From positions 1-64,000 of the forward strand of contig JAAETJ010000282.1 in the NCBI GenBank assembly GCA_024228495.1: DNA of 64,000 nt, in the 5' to 3' direction. The position numbers and the translations under genes are program-made. Source of the DNA: a bacterium (GTDB lineage Bacteria > Pseudomonadota > Alphaproteobacteria > Rhizobiales > JAKIUO01). The notes beneath the pieces are model-generated. The model did no database searches. It was not told the DNA's origin and was given only the letters and a program-made list of their open reading frames with translations. This document shows positions 14,435 to 23,341 of the stretch, piece after piece (the first letter of the stretch is position 1; every line of letters begins with the position of its first letter).

Positions 14435-15787
14435 ATGAGCGGTGACAACAAGAAGGTGCGGGTGCGGTTTGCGCCAAGCCCAACTGGACGAATTCATGTG
14501 GGTAATATCCGTACGGCTTTGTTTAACTGGCTATTTGCACGGCACAATGATGGTGAGTTCATGCTGCGGCTTGATGACACCGATGCTGAACGCTCTACTG
14601 AGGCATTCGTGCATGGGATCAAGGATGATCTGAGTTGGCTGGGTCTCTCATGGGATCTGGAGGCAAAGCAGTCGGAACGCTATTTCGATTATGAAAAAGC
14701 TGTGCGCAAACTCACGGAAGCTGGGCGCCTCTATCCGTGCTACGAAACACCAGAAGAGCTTGACCTCAAGCGCCGGCGTCAACTGGCTCGCGGGCGTCCG
14801 CCTGTCTATGATCGTTCGGCGCTCCATATGAGTGATGAAGAGCGCACGAAATATGAGGAAGAGGGGCGGCGACCGCATTGGCGCTTCAAGCTCAATCATG
14901 AATTGGTGACCTGGAACGATCTGGTGCGCGGCGAAACTAAGATCGATGCGGCCTCATTTTCGGATCCCGTGATGATCCGTCAGGGCGGCGGTTATCTCTA
15001 TACGTTGCCCAGCGTCGTTGATGATATTGATTTTGAGATCACTCATGTCATTCGCGGTGAGGACCATGTGGCCAACACGGCAGCACAGATCCAGCTGTTT
15101 GAAGCGCTGGATGCCAGTGCTCCAATGTTTGGCCATCACAACCTACTGGTTGGTGTAGATGGCGAGGCTTTGTCAAAGCGCAAAGGATCTCTGTCAGTTG
15201 CTACGCTGCGTGAGGAAGGGTTGGAGCCGCTGGCTATCAATGCTCATGCCGCAACGATTGGTAGCTCGCATCCTGTTGCACCGTACCAGGCCATGAAAGA
15301 GATCGCAGGGCTGTTTGATTTTACCAAGCTTTCGCGCGCCCCTGCACGTTTTGATGAAAGCGAATTGCGTCACCTCAATGCCAAATATTTGCATGAAGCA
15401 GATTTTGCAACTGTTCGTGAGCGTCTTGAAAAAAACGGGATCACTGGTGGGGAGCCATTTTGGCAGGCGGTGCGCGGCAATATTGATGTTCTGAGTGATG
15501 TCGAGCAATGGTGGCGCGTCGTTGACGGTAAAATAAAGCCCGTGATTGAAGATCAGGACTTTTGTACAAAAGCGCAGAGCTTGCTGCCAGATGGCCCATT
15601 CGATGAACAAAGCTGGTCGCTCTGGACCAGCGCGGTGAAAGAGCAGACGGGTGCCAAGGGCAGGGCCCTGTTCATGCCTTTGCGCAAAGCATTGACGGCT
15701 AAAGAACATGGACCGGAATTAAAAATGCTGTTGCCTATGATGTCCCGTGGAAAGGTCTCGAATCGATTGCTCGGTAGGGCGGCTTAA
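14435..15787 (+). CDS. gltX: Glutamyl-tRNA synthetase
   Basis: Class I aminoacyl-tRNA synthetase charging tRNA-Glu (and, in organisms lacking GlnRS, one of two GltX enzymes may charge tRNA-Gln). Rossmann fold with the HIGH-equivalent in PSPTGRIHVGNIRTALF (His21) and the KMSKS-equivalent in ALSKRKGS (about residue 247). The class-specific RGEDHVANTAAQ segment is present. At 450 residues it is of the shorter GltX type, of which alphaproteobacteria often carry a second, longer copy elsewhere; no second copy is in the window. ATG at 14435 is preceded by a modest AGCAGGA. It is a single gene between flagellar and transport genes. Confidence 0.95.
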   Translation: MSGDNKKVRVRFAPSPTGRIHVGNIRTALFNWLFARHNDGEFMLRLDDTDAERSTEAFVHGIKDDLSWLGLSWDLEAKQSERYFDYEKAVRKLTEAGRLYPCYETPEELDLKRRRQLARGRPPVYDRSALHMSDEERTKYEEEGRRPHWRFKLNHELVTWNDLVRGETKIDAASFSDPVMIRQGGGYLYTLPSVVDDIDFEITHVIRGEDHVANTAAQIQLFEALDASAPMFGHHNLLVGVDGEALSKRKGSLSVATLREEGLEPLAINAHAATIGSSHPVAPYQAMKEIAGLFDFTKLSRAPARFDESELRHLNAKYLHEADFATVRERLEKNGITGGEPFWQAVRGNIDVLSDVEQWWRVVDGKIKPVIEDQDFCTKAQSLLPDGPFDEQSWSLWTSAVKEQTGAKGRALFMPLRKALTAKEHGPELKMLLPMMSRGKVSNRLLGRAA

Positions 15788-16313
15788 TCAGCTGGCAACT
15801 TCGTGAGTGAGTTTTTGAGCGACAAAGCTACCGACTTTGAAAGCTGGACCTCGGATATTTTGTAGGTTGGTATTTTAAAATAACTTAACCATCCGGGTCA
15901 CCGAAATTCTGGGATAACGAAGGAGTGAGATATTTCGTAACTCCCAAGCTACCCGGCAGTTCTCAGTTCCTGAATACCGTTGCGGCGCTTTTTATCGCGT
16001 GGCTTTTTCTTCAGGCCATCGCTTGATGGCGGCTTCGAGCTGGTGTCACTGTCCAGATCGAGCCGACGATGAAGCTCGGCTTTTCTTGTTCAAGCCGGGC
16101 GATCTTACCTTCCAGGCGCTTAATCAGCGCCCTTATATCGGGATGAATATCCATCCTTCAAGCGATTCAGAACCAAGCGTATATTGCAACAAAAATAAAC
16201 AAAACCTTGAAAAAATGCTCAGCACAATGGCAAACCAGACTCAGATAGCTTGGGAGTTACCTTTTTTCTATTAAACTCTGATTGTTCAAACAGTGCTGTT
16301 GCGTATTGTTTTT
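15788..16313. other. 526-bp gap between gltX and the cation transporter gene, with a possible small ORF
   Basis: No confident gene. A minus-strand frame at 16011-16154 is listed separately. The first 200 bp are AT-rich and show no terminator for gltX. The region has the look of decayed sequence, but I could not match it to a known mobile element. Confidence 0.4.
16011..16154 (-). CDS. Possible small ORF or gene remnant with a coiled-coil start (47 aa)
   Basis: On the minus strand an ATG at 16154 opens 47 codons starting MDIHPDIRALIKRLEGKIAR, with a heptad-like leucine/isoleucine pattern, then KPSFIVGSIWTV and a basic end. The amino-acid composition looks protein-like, and beyond the stop the next frame continues for a few sensible codons (EEKATR), which would fit a truncated or frameshifted gene. 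A GAAGG sits only one or two bases before the ATG, so the ribosome binding site is poor. Low confidence; no family recognised. Confidence 0.3.
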   Translation of the reverse strand: MDIHPDIRALIKRLEGKIARLEQEKPSFIVGSIWTVTPARSRHQAMA

Positions 16314-17276
16314 TTAGTTTTCCTTGTTTTCACGTCGCGCCTTGTCGGCTTTGGCCGATGCAAAATGGTGAGACTTGTCTTGCGCTTCAATGAACAGGCG
16401 TTGAATTTCGGGATATTGTGCCTTGATCTGGATTTCGAGCTCATAAATGATGGCTTCAACACGCTCAGATGACAGTTGATCGACAAAATCAACGCTGAGA
16501 GCCAGCAAGATGTCATCCGGCCCCAGATGCATGGTGCGTACCTCATTGATATTAGTAATTTCGCTCTGCCCTTCGATGATCTTGTAGACCCCTTTTACAA
16601 TAACAGGGCTGGCAGCTTCGCCAATCAGCAGGCCCTTTGTTTCATAGGCCAGCAGTGTGGCGGTACCAGCCAATATCAAGGCAATGACAATCGAAGTTGC
16701 TCCATCGACCCACGGAATATTGTAGGTATGGGCAATAAAAATGCCGACAAATGCGACAATAAGCCCGAGCATCGCGGCGGTATCTTCGAACAAAACGGTG
16801 AACAAGGTAGGGTCCTTGGAGCGTTGAATCGCATCAAGCAACCCGAGCTTTCCCCGTACTTTCCCGAATTCCTTGTAGGCAACATAGAGGGCAGCCCCCT
16901 CAAAAATCATGGCAAAGCCAAGCACGGCATAGTTGAGCGTCGCGTTGGTCATGACCTCTGGATGCAGGACTTTATGGACGCCTTCATAAAAAGAAATACC
17001 TGCGCCAACGGCAAACACCATGATAGCAACGACAAAGCTCCAGAAATAGATTTCCATGCCATAGCCAAAGGGATGCTTGTTATCTGCTGGGCGTTTTGAG
17101 CGCTTCATGCCATAGAGCAACAGGCCCTGATTACCCGTATCAACAACGGAGTGAATGGCTTCCGACAGCATCGCGGAAGATCCCGAATAGGAGGCTGCCA
17201 TGAATTTCGTTATGGCAATCAGTGAATTACCGGCAAGGGCTGCTAAAATCACCTTGCGAGAGCTGTGTGCGGCCAT
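16314..17276 (-). CDS. Cation diffusion facilitator family transporter (SLC30A9-like)
   Basis: Inner-membrane metal cation/proton antiporter of the CDF family, 320 residues with six predicted helices and a C-terminal cytoplasmic domain. The transport-site motif of helix 2 is present (SEAIHSVVDTGNQ, with the His and Asp positions). The helix 5 motif reads LFEDTAAMLG, where canonical zinc exporters have His-x3-Asp; this E-D-T-A-A form is the pattern I associate with the SLC30A9-like clade rather than YiiP/FieF. Substrate is therefore uncertain (zinc likely). The C-terminus ends in a very charged tail. It is divergent from the RND adaptor gene, with a 337-bp shared control region. Confidence 0.88.
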   Translation of the reverse strand: MAAHSSRKVILAALAGNSLIAITKFMAASYSGSSAMLSEAIHSVVDTGNQGLLLYGMKRSKRPADNKHPFGYGMEIYFWSFVVAIMVFAVGAGISFYEGVHKVLHPEVMTNATLNYAVLGFAMIFEGAALYVAYKEFGKVRGKLGLLDAIQRSKDPTLFTVLFEDTAAMLGLIVAFVGIFIAHTYNIPWVDGATSIVIALILAGTATLLAYETKGLLIGEAASPVIVKGVYKIIEGQSEITNINEVRTMHLGPDDILLALSVDFVDQLSSERVEAIIYELEIQIKAQYPEIQRLFIEAQDKSHHFASAKADKARRENKEN

Positions 17277-17421
17277 ATGGTCTCTTTTTGTATATTGTCA
17301 CGTTCGGCTATCAAGTATCTTTTGAAAGCGAATCATCTTACCGATTTTTAAAGAACTATTACCAAAGATTGTTAGTCTATATGTCCATCCGCGTACACCC
17401 ATCGCTTTTACTGGGCACATC

Positions 17422-17450
17422 TTGACATTTGAAGATTTAATGATTATGTT
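17422..17450 (+). promoter_or_regulatory. Sigma-70-type promoter for the RND efflux genes
   Basis: TTGACA at 17422-17427, a 17-base spacer, and TATGTT at 17445-17450. The -35 is consensus and the -10 matches at four positions. Transcription would start near 17457, at the edge of the palindrome at 17458-17479. Confidence 0.65.
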
Positions 17451-17457
17451 GAATTCA

Positions 17458-17479
17458 AATATTCGCATGTGCGAATATT
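17458..17479. promoter_or_regulatory. 22-bp palindromic operator overlapping the RND promoter start
   Basis: AATATTCGCA (17458-17467), a 2-base centre, then TGCGAATATT (17470-17479): two perfect 10-bp arms. Placed at the expected transcription start of the promoter at 17422-17450, this is the classic position for a dimeric repressor. The symmetric AT-rich/CG pattern resembles operators of ArsR- or TetR-type efflux regulators, but no regulator gene lies nearby in the window, so the family is inference. Confidence 0.7.
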
Positions 17480-17613
17480 ATAAGCAAGGCAGAGCTTTTG
17501 ATCTGACGCTTATTATATTGAGATAATACCGAATAAAAGCGATAGCGATCTCGATTCTTGTTCATCGGGTGAATGATCAGAACAATGCGTGCGGTAAAGG
17601 AGAAAAGTAAGGT

Positions 17614-18669
17614 ATGAAAAAGATTGTAAAAATATCGATGCTGACCGCCTTGACGCTTATGGGTGCCTCCATTGTGATGGTCTCTTCCGGGCAACTTAAA
17701 GCCAAGCAAAAAGAAATGATTGCGCAGAGCCTCTTATCGAGTGTTCCTGTCCAGGTGCAAACAATTATCGACGACAAGGCTGTTTTCGCAACGGTGCGCA
17801 GCTCTGACACTGCTGTTGCTCGGGCCCGCCTGTCTGGTACAGTTGTCTCATTGAAGGTGGACGAGGGATCGCAGGTCAAACGTGGCCAGGTAATCGGCAA
17901 TATTGTCGACAAGAAACTCAAATTGTCAATGGCGTCATTGGATGCTCGTTTGAAAGCCGCAAAAGCGCGCCAAAACAAAGCCCGGAAAGATTTGGAACGG
18001 GGTCAACGCCTCAAGCGCAAGGGTGTTATAGCTGTTGCCAAGGTTGACGCGTTGCGTGCCGCATTTGAAATCACCGCCAATGATGAAAAAGCTGCGATTG
18101 CCGAGCGCTCGGTTTTGAGTGAGCAGATGAAGCAAGGCGTTGTGCTGGCCCCTGCTGATGGTCGGGTGCTGAAAGTTTCGACCACCAAAGGCAGTGTTGT
18201 GCTGGTCGGTGAAAGCCTTGCTGTGATCGCCGCTAATCGCTATATCCTGCGCCTTGAATTGCCCGAACGGCACGCTCGTTTTATCAAAAAGAGTGACACC
18301 GTGATGGTTGGTGCCAGAGGCCTTGATCCACTTGAAAAGACCATAGGTCGTGGTGTGATCTCCCAAGTCTATCCCGAATTGGAAAATGGCCGTGTCATCG
18401 CCGATGTGGAGATCGCCAGTCTGGGTAATTATTTCGTTGGGGAGCGCGCTCTGGTTCGTATCGCCGCTGATAAAAGACAGGCGATTGTCATTCCCGGCGG
18501 TTATAGCTTCAAACGCTATGGACTTGATTATGTGAAGCTAGCACAAGCAGAAAATAAAACCATTGAGATTGTGGTTCAGCTTGGTGGCAAGGTTGTGCTT
18601 GGCAAGGGCAATGGCGGCGTTGAAGTGCTTGCCGGACTGAAGGCGGGCGACCGTCTGGTCAGGCCCTAG
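17614..18669 (+). CDS. RND efflux periplasmic adaptor (membrane fusion protein)
   Basis: A 351-residue periplasmic adaptor that would link the inner-membrane RND pump encoded next to an outer-membrane channel. It has an N-terminal signal-anchor (residues about 8-27), the first half-lipoyl motif (LSGTVVSLKVDEGSQVKRGQVIG), a coiled-coil hairpin rich in Lys, Arg and Ala (about 105-165), the second half-lipoyl motif (VLAPADGRVLKVSTTKGSVV), then beta-barrel and membrane-proximal domains. No lipobox cysteine. AAAGGAG lies upstream of the ATG. Expression is probably controlled by the palindrome at 17458-17479. No TolC-type outer-membrane gene is in the window. The drug or metal specificity cannot be told. 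Confidence 0.9.
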   Translation: MKKIVKISMLTALTLMGASIVMVSSGQLKAKQKEMIAQSLLSSVPVQVQTIIDDKAVFATVRSSDTAVARARLSGTVVSLKVDEGSQVKRGQVIGNIVDKKLKLSMASLDARLKAAKARQNKARKDLERGQRLKRKGVIAVAKVDALRAAFEITANDEKAAIAERSVLSEQMKQGVVLAPADGRVLKVSTTKGSVVLVGESLAVIAANRYILRLELPERHARFIKKSDTVMVGARGLDPLEKTIGRGVISQVYPELENGRVIADVEIASLGNYFVGERALVRIAADKRQAIVIPGGYSFKRYGLDYVKLAQAENKTIEIVVQLGGKVVLGKGNGGVEVLAGLKAGDRLVRP

Positions 18670-18872
18670 TTTTTAGAAGTACAGACCGTTATTCACATCA
18701 ATTATATACGGTAACTATAACTTTTGTATGTATAACTGCTTGAAACCTGCCGTTCTCGCCTAAGCGGGGGGCATTGTTCTTGGTTATTGCTAATACCATT
18801 GCATAAGATGAGTGCATGTGCGGCTTTTGCACGTCAAGCGGGATCGGTGACGTGGGAAGAGGGATGGGGAAA

Positions 18873-21800
18873 ATGAAACAGGATGTTAAGCTCGGCCTGT
18901 CCGGGAATCTAACGCGGATTTTTATCGACAGCCCGTTGACACCTTTGTTGCTGTTCGCCTCATTGATTATCGGTCTTATTGCCCTGCAATCCCTGCCGCG
19001 CGAAGAAGAGCCGCAGATTTCCGTTCCACTCGTCGATATTCATGTCATGACGGATGGCCTCAAAGCCATTGATGGCGTCAAGCTGGTAACCGAACCGCTG
19101 GAGACCATCGTCAAGGCGATTGCCGGCGTTGAGCATGTTTACAGCAACACGGTTGATGATCGCGTCACTGTGACAGCCCGTTTTTATGTGGGCACCAATG
19201 CGGACGATGCGATTCTGCGGGTGCATGATAAAATTCGCGCCAATGTCAGCCGTATCCCGTTTGGTATTCCAGAACCCCTGATCATCGGGCGGGGCATTGA
19301 TGATGTGGCGATTGTCACACTGACACTGACGCCCAAGCAATCAGCTGTCGAGCGTTGGTCGGACAATCAACTCAACTATATCGCCGAGGATTTGCTTGTG
19401 GAGATCGCCAAGCTTCCTGATGTGGGGCTTTCTTATGTGGTTGGGGGACGCCGTGACCAGATCCGCGTTGAGCCTGATCCCGAACGCCTGTCGCTCTATG
19501 GTATTACCCTTGATCAGCTGATCGGCAAAATAAAGGCAGCCAATCGCTCGTTTCTGGCTGGCAATATTTTCGACAATAACAAGAACCTGCCAGTGGTTGC
19601 AGGGCAGACCCTGAGCGGCGTTCCTGATATCGGCCTGTTGCTGATGTCAACACGCAATGGCCGCCCGGTCTATGTGCGCGATATCGCCAAGGTGGTTATC
19701 GGCAGTGCTCCTGCCAAAAAATATGTCTGGCATTATGGTTTTGGCGGGCATGACGACAAAGGTGCCGATAAAGACCATGCCAGCGATGGCAAGGAGCATG
19801 GCAACGAAATGGTCAAGCGACCGGCCGTATCTATCGCCATCGCCAAACGGGCCGGGGCCAATGCTGTGCAAATTGGCCAAGACATACTGGCCCGCGTCGA
19901 TCTGATGCGCGGGCGTTTGATTTCTCCAGAAGTCGAAGTGGTGGTGACCCGCAACTATGGTGAAACGGCCGATGAAAAAGCAGATGAGCTGTTGTTTCAT
20001 TTGGGACTAGCGACCATTTCCATCGTACTGCTGGTTGGCTTTGTGATTGGTTGGCGTGAGGGCGGGGTGGTGATGGTGGTTATCCCAACAACCATTCTCT
20101 TGACGATGTTCGCCTCCTATATCATGGGCTACACTATCAACCGCGTGTCTTTGTTTGCGCTCATTTTCTCCATTGGTATTCTGGTGGATGACGCGATTGT
20201 GGTGATCGAGAATATTGCTCGTCATTGGGCGATGTCGGATGAGCGAGGGCGTCGAGAGGCGGCGATTGAAGCGGTGGCCGAGGTTGGTAATCCGACTATC
20301 ATTGCCACCTTGACCGTTGTGGCAGCTTTGATGCCCATGTTGTTCGTGTCTGGTTTGATGGGTCCTTATATGAGCCCTATTCCAGCCAACGCCTCTTCCG
20401 CGATGATTTTCTCGTTCTTTGTAGCGATGATCCTGACGCCTTGGCTGATGATCAGATTTGCAGGCAAGGGAGACGAGTCTGCGCATGTCGAAGAGGCTGA
20501 TGGCGGTGTTCTGGGGCGTATGTACGCGAAAGTCGCCAAACCTCTTCTGGTGACCCGTAGCGCTAGCTTGACCTTTATGATATTGGTGGCGACCGCGACC
20601 GTTCTTTCTGTGACGTTGTTTTACTTCAATGCGGTGACCGTCAAGCTGCTGCCGTTTGATAACAAGTCGGAGTTTCAGATTATTGCTGATCTGCCCGAGG
20701 GATCAACAGTTGAAGAAACAGACCGCGTATTGTCACTGGCGGCACAAAAGCTCAAAAATATCCCTGAGCTATCCTCCATTCAGTCTTATGCCGGAACCGC
20801 TGCACCTTTCAACTTCAACGGCCTGGTGCGTCATTACTATTTGCGCAAGGCCGCCCATATGGGTGATTTGCAAATCAATCTGACCGCCAAGCATCACCGC
20901 GATCGCACCAGCCATGAAATAGCGTTGCAAGCACGTGAATTGTTGAAAGATCTACCGGTTTCCAAAGGCACATCGATCAAGCTGGTGGAGGTGCCCCCTG
21001 GGCCTCCGGTCATGGCGACATTGTTGGCGGAAGTTTATGGTCCCGACCCCAAAACCCGCCGAGTCGTCTCTCGTGAGCTACGCGGTATTTTTGACAAGAT
21101 CCCGTTTATTGTCGACGCCGATGACAGCTTTGGTATTCAAGCCGAGCGCGTGCGACTTGAAATCGATCAGAACAATCTTGAATTTCATCATGTCAATGAG
21201 ACTGATGTCTATAACACTATTCAGTTTTACCTGCATGGCGTAACGGTGGGCTATTCTCACAAGGGTGAGGGGCGCCATCCCGTCGAAATTCTCGTGAAAG
21301 TTCCCAATAAGGACTTGTCGCTTTCATTGCGCACTTTGTCGACACCGGTGCCAGCCAATGCGCTGCCGGGCGCGCGTTCCGTCGTTGAACTTGGAGATGT
21401 CGTGAAACTGCACCGTGAAAAGGGGTCGTTTCCCATTTTCCGCCACAATAGTCGCAACGCTGAAATGGTGCTGGCCGAGCTGGCCGGTGAATATGAAGCA
21501 CCGGTTTATGCTATGCTGGAAGTTGCCAAAGCCATCGATGCCCACGATTGGAAAGATTTGCCCAAACCGACCATCAGCTATTATGGGCAGCCAACAGATG
21601 AGAGCAAATCAACCTTGTTGTGGGATGGCGAGTGGGAAGTCACTTATGTGACTTTTCGTGATATGGGCGCCGCGTTCATAGTGGCGTTGATTGGCATTTA
21701 TTTCCTTGTGGTCATTCAGTTCGGCTCGTTCAAACTGCCAATCGTCATTTTGCTGCCAGTGCCTTTGACCCTGATCGGTATTATGCTTGGCCACTGGATG

Positions 21801-22178
21801 TTCAGCGCACCGTTTACCGCCACTTCAATGATTGGCTTTATTGCACTGGCCGGGATTATCGTGCGTAACTCGATTTTGTTAGTGGACTTTATCCGTAACT
21901 CGGATTGTACGGATTGCGCCATGCGTGATGTGCTGGTGCAGGCGGGCGCTATTCGTTTCAAGCCAATTTTGTTGACCGCCGTTGCCGCGATGATTGGCGC
22001 CGCGGTTATCCTGTTCGATCCTATTTTCCAAGGTCTTGCTATCTCGCTCCTGTTTGGCCTCATCTCATCAACTCTGCTTACCGTGTTGGTTATTCCAGCC
22101 GTCTATGTGATCATGCGAGACGATGGCCGTGCATTCGGTTATATGGGTGAAAAAGAGCGGGCCGATGTCGAGGGCTAA
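18873..22178 (+). CDS. RND-family efflux pump, inner-membrane permease subunit
   Basis: A proton-driven RND permease of about 1,101 residues (AcrB-like superfamily). It shows the two-fold repeat of a large periplasmic loop plus transmembrane bundles, the LPREEEPQISVPLV segment after helix 1, and the helix 4 proton-relay aspartates in ILVDDAIVVIENI. The C-terminal bundle has ALAGIIVRNSILLVDF. Between about residues 289 and 312 the first periplasmic loop carries a His/Asp/Lys-rich insertion (GGHDDKGADKDH...), unusual in this position. The frame is open to an ATG at 18816, but GAGGG at 18859-18863 sits 9 bases before ATG at 18873, which gives a normal RND N-terminus; 18864 is also possible. About 200 bp separate it from the adaptor gene. 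Confidence 0.92.
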   Translation: MKQDVKLGLSGNLTRIFIDSPLTPLLLFASLIIGLIALQSLPREEEPQISVPLVDIHVMTDGLKAIDGVKLVTEPLETIVKAIAGVEHVYSNTVDDRVTVTARFYVGTNADDAILRVHDKIRANVSRIPFGIPEPLIIGRGIDDVAIVTLTLTPKQSAVERWSDNQLNYIAEDLLVEIAKLPDVGLSYVVGGRRDQIRVEPDPERLSLYGITLDQLIGKIKAANRSFLAGNIFDNNKNLPVVAGQTLSGVPDIGLLLMSTRNGRPVYVRDIAKVVIGSAPAKKYVWHYGFGGHDDKGADKDHASDGKEHGNEMVKRPAVSIAIAKRAGANAVQIGQDILARVDLMRGRLISPEVEVVVTRNYGETADEKADELLFHLGLATISIVLLVGFVIGWREGGVVMVVIPTTILLTMFASYIMGYTINRVSLFALIFSIGILVDDAIVVIENIARHWAMSDERGRREAAIEAVAEVGNPTIIATLTVVAALMPMLFVSGLMGPYMSPIPANASSAMIFSFFVAMILTPWLMIRFAGKGDESAHVEEADGGVLGRMYAKVAKPLLVTRSASLTFMILVATATVLSVTLFYFNAVTVKLLPFDNKSEFQIIADLPEGSTVEETDRVLSLAAQKLKNIPELSSIQSYAGTAAPFNFNGLVRHYYLRKAAHMGDLQINLTAKHHRDRTSHEIALQARELLKDLPVSKGTSIKLVEVPPGPPVMATLLAEVYGPDPKTRRVVSRELRGIFDKIPFIVDADDSFGIQAERVRLEIDQNNLEFHHVNETDVYNTIQFYLHGVTVGYSHKGEGRHPVEILVKVPNKDLSLSLRTLSTPVPANALPGARSVVELGDVVKLHREKGSFPIFRHNSRNAEMVLAELAGEYEAPVYAMLEVAKAIDAHDWKDLPKPTISYYGQPTDESKSTLLWDGEWEVTYVTFRDMGAAFIVALIGIYFLVVIQFGSFKLPIVILLPVPLTLIGIMLGHWMFSAPFTATSMIGFIALAGIIVRNSILLVDFIRNSDCTDCAMRDVLVQAGAIRFKPILLTAVAAMIGAAVILFDPIFQGLAISLLFGLISSTLLTVLVIPAVYVIMRDDGRAFGYMGEKERADVEG

Positions 22179-22379
22179 AGCAATAGCTCTTGTGGATTGC
22201 GTTGGCGCGTCAAGCCTCAAGCGATCAAGGAAAACCTGTAAGACAATAAAGCCACCAGCCAGTAGAACGGGCGCAGGTCCTGCGCTACTCCATGCTGGCG
22301 CTTAACCCTGAGAACGACGGTGGCAGATCAAAATCGCAGCAGTGGCTGTATGGAAAGCTAAACTTTCTGTTTCGCCCCT

Positions 22380-22565
22380 TCAACATTGAAACGCAACATC
22401 CGTACACGTCTTTGAAAATACCTCATATGGGGTTTTGTAGTCGAGACATTTTCTGGGTCGTCTGTTCAGTCTGTCTTCAATCGTCTGAATTTCGACCTGG
22501 GTCAGCTTAGCAAAATCAGTTCCTTTTGGAAAATAATGTCGAACGAGCCCGTTGGTATGCTCATT
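22380..22565 (-). pseudogene. IS30-family transposase, C-terminal remnant
   Basis: The last about 60 codons of an IS30-type DDE transposase: NEHTNGLVRHYFPKGTDF, the IQTIEDRLNRRPRK segment and the final LDYKTPYEVF motif are all recognisable, and the frame ends in a natural stop at 22380. Sequence on the N-terminal side of about 22565 does not continue the protein, so the catalytic domain is missing except for the NE residues near the third acidic residue. It is a dead fragment. Confidence 0.75.
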
Positions 22566-22826
22566 GAAGTAATTGTTCAAGCTCTTCAATGGTCTGGTTC
22601 AATTCATTCTCAAATGAACGTTTTGTTCCTATTTTTTGTGATGCGCCCTGCCCAAGCTTTGTTTCCTTCAATAATGTTTTGGTTATAAAATAGTTGGTTT
22701 TTTTTATACTATGCCAATAGACAGAAATTGACTATTGGCGAACTGTACTAATAAAAAAAAATTAGCCCGAGTGTGCGTCAATTGTCTACTGTCAGAACTG
22801 ATAGTTGACGCTATGCGCGAAAAATG

Positions 22827-23172
22827 CTAGCTAGCGTTCCGGGCGAAATATTTTATGAGATATTGATTAGTCTTAGCACCACGGCTTTTGCGCCTTGCCG
22901 CCCGCTTTCTTGCCTTGTGAGACAGCCAGCGTTCATCTTTGTGGCTTTCCAGAATAAAGGTCTTGTCAACTTCCGCAATTTCCACAAGATATTGATCTTT
23001 CGAATATTCTCTCGCCTGTAAAAGCCGATGTCGCCAGCGAAAAGAGGTGCTTTTATCAATATCCGTTTCCTTCACTCCATGCCTTGAGAGCTTCGATCAG
23101 TTTTTGAGCCTGTGCCGACGTCAATTCATCAACCAGCTCTCTCACACGCATCTTGAGTTTTCGATGATCCAT
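22827..23172 (-). pseudogene. IS1595-family transposase remnant with internal deletion/frameshift
   Basis: A good start remains: AGGAGG followed by ATG at 23172 opens about 38 codons (MDHRKLKMRVRELVDELTSA..., stop at 23056), the normal beginning of this family. A second frame, ending at 22827, then carries the middle of the protein (SFRWRHRLLQA, EIAEVDKTFILESHKDERW) including the HTH-like and first catalytic segment, with DKTF replacing the usual DETF. The zinc-finger region that should lie between is absent and the C-terminal DDE part is lost. So it has both an internal deletion with frame change and a 3' truncation. Confidence 0.7.
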
Positions 23173-23341
23173 GACGCATCCTCCTTGCTCAGATCAAGGA
23201 TAACTCTCCTTCGTGGTCAAATCCTACACCTAACGCTACAGAGCCATGATATTTGTGTGCTTTGCGAATCCCTCTCATTGACATTTGTAACCCTGCGGGC
23301 AATCCTTTGCTGGATTAACTTTACCTGCGGGGATCTCAAAA

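Larger units (their letters stand above)
17277..17613. other. Divergent control region between CDF transporter and RND adaptor
   Basis: A 337-bp non-coding region holding a consensus-like plus-strand promoter and a long palindrome, both listed separately. The half facing the CDF gene is AT-rich with no clear promoter that I can single out. Confidence 0.6.
22179..23341. other. Insertion-sequence graveyard between the RND pump and terC
   Basis: More than 1.1 kb without an intact gene. It holds two transposase remnants, listed separately, from two different families (IS30 and IS1595), both on the minus strand. An imperfect inverted repeat near 22775-22814 (GCGTCAATTGTC and GATAGTTGACGC) may be an IS end or a small hairpin. 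The 22179-22379 part shows no gene. The region lies exactly where the head of the dcw cluster would be expected. Confidence 0.6.

Noticed and set aside
23173-23341. Manganese (yybP-ykoY) riboswitch upstream of terC
   Set aside because: I looked because such switches often precede terC-type genes, but could not find the conserved paired elements; only a short repeated CCTGCGGG is seen.
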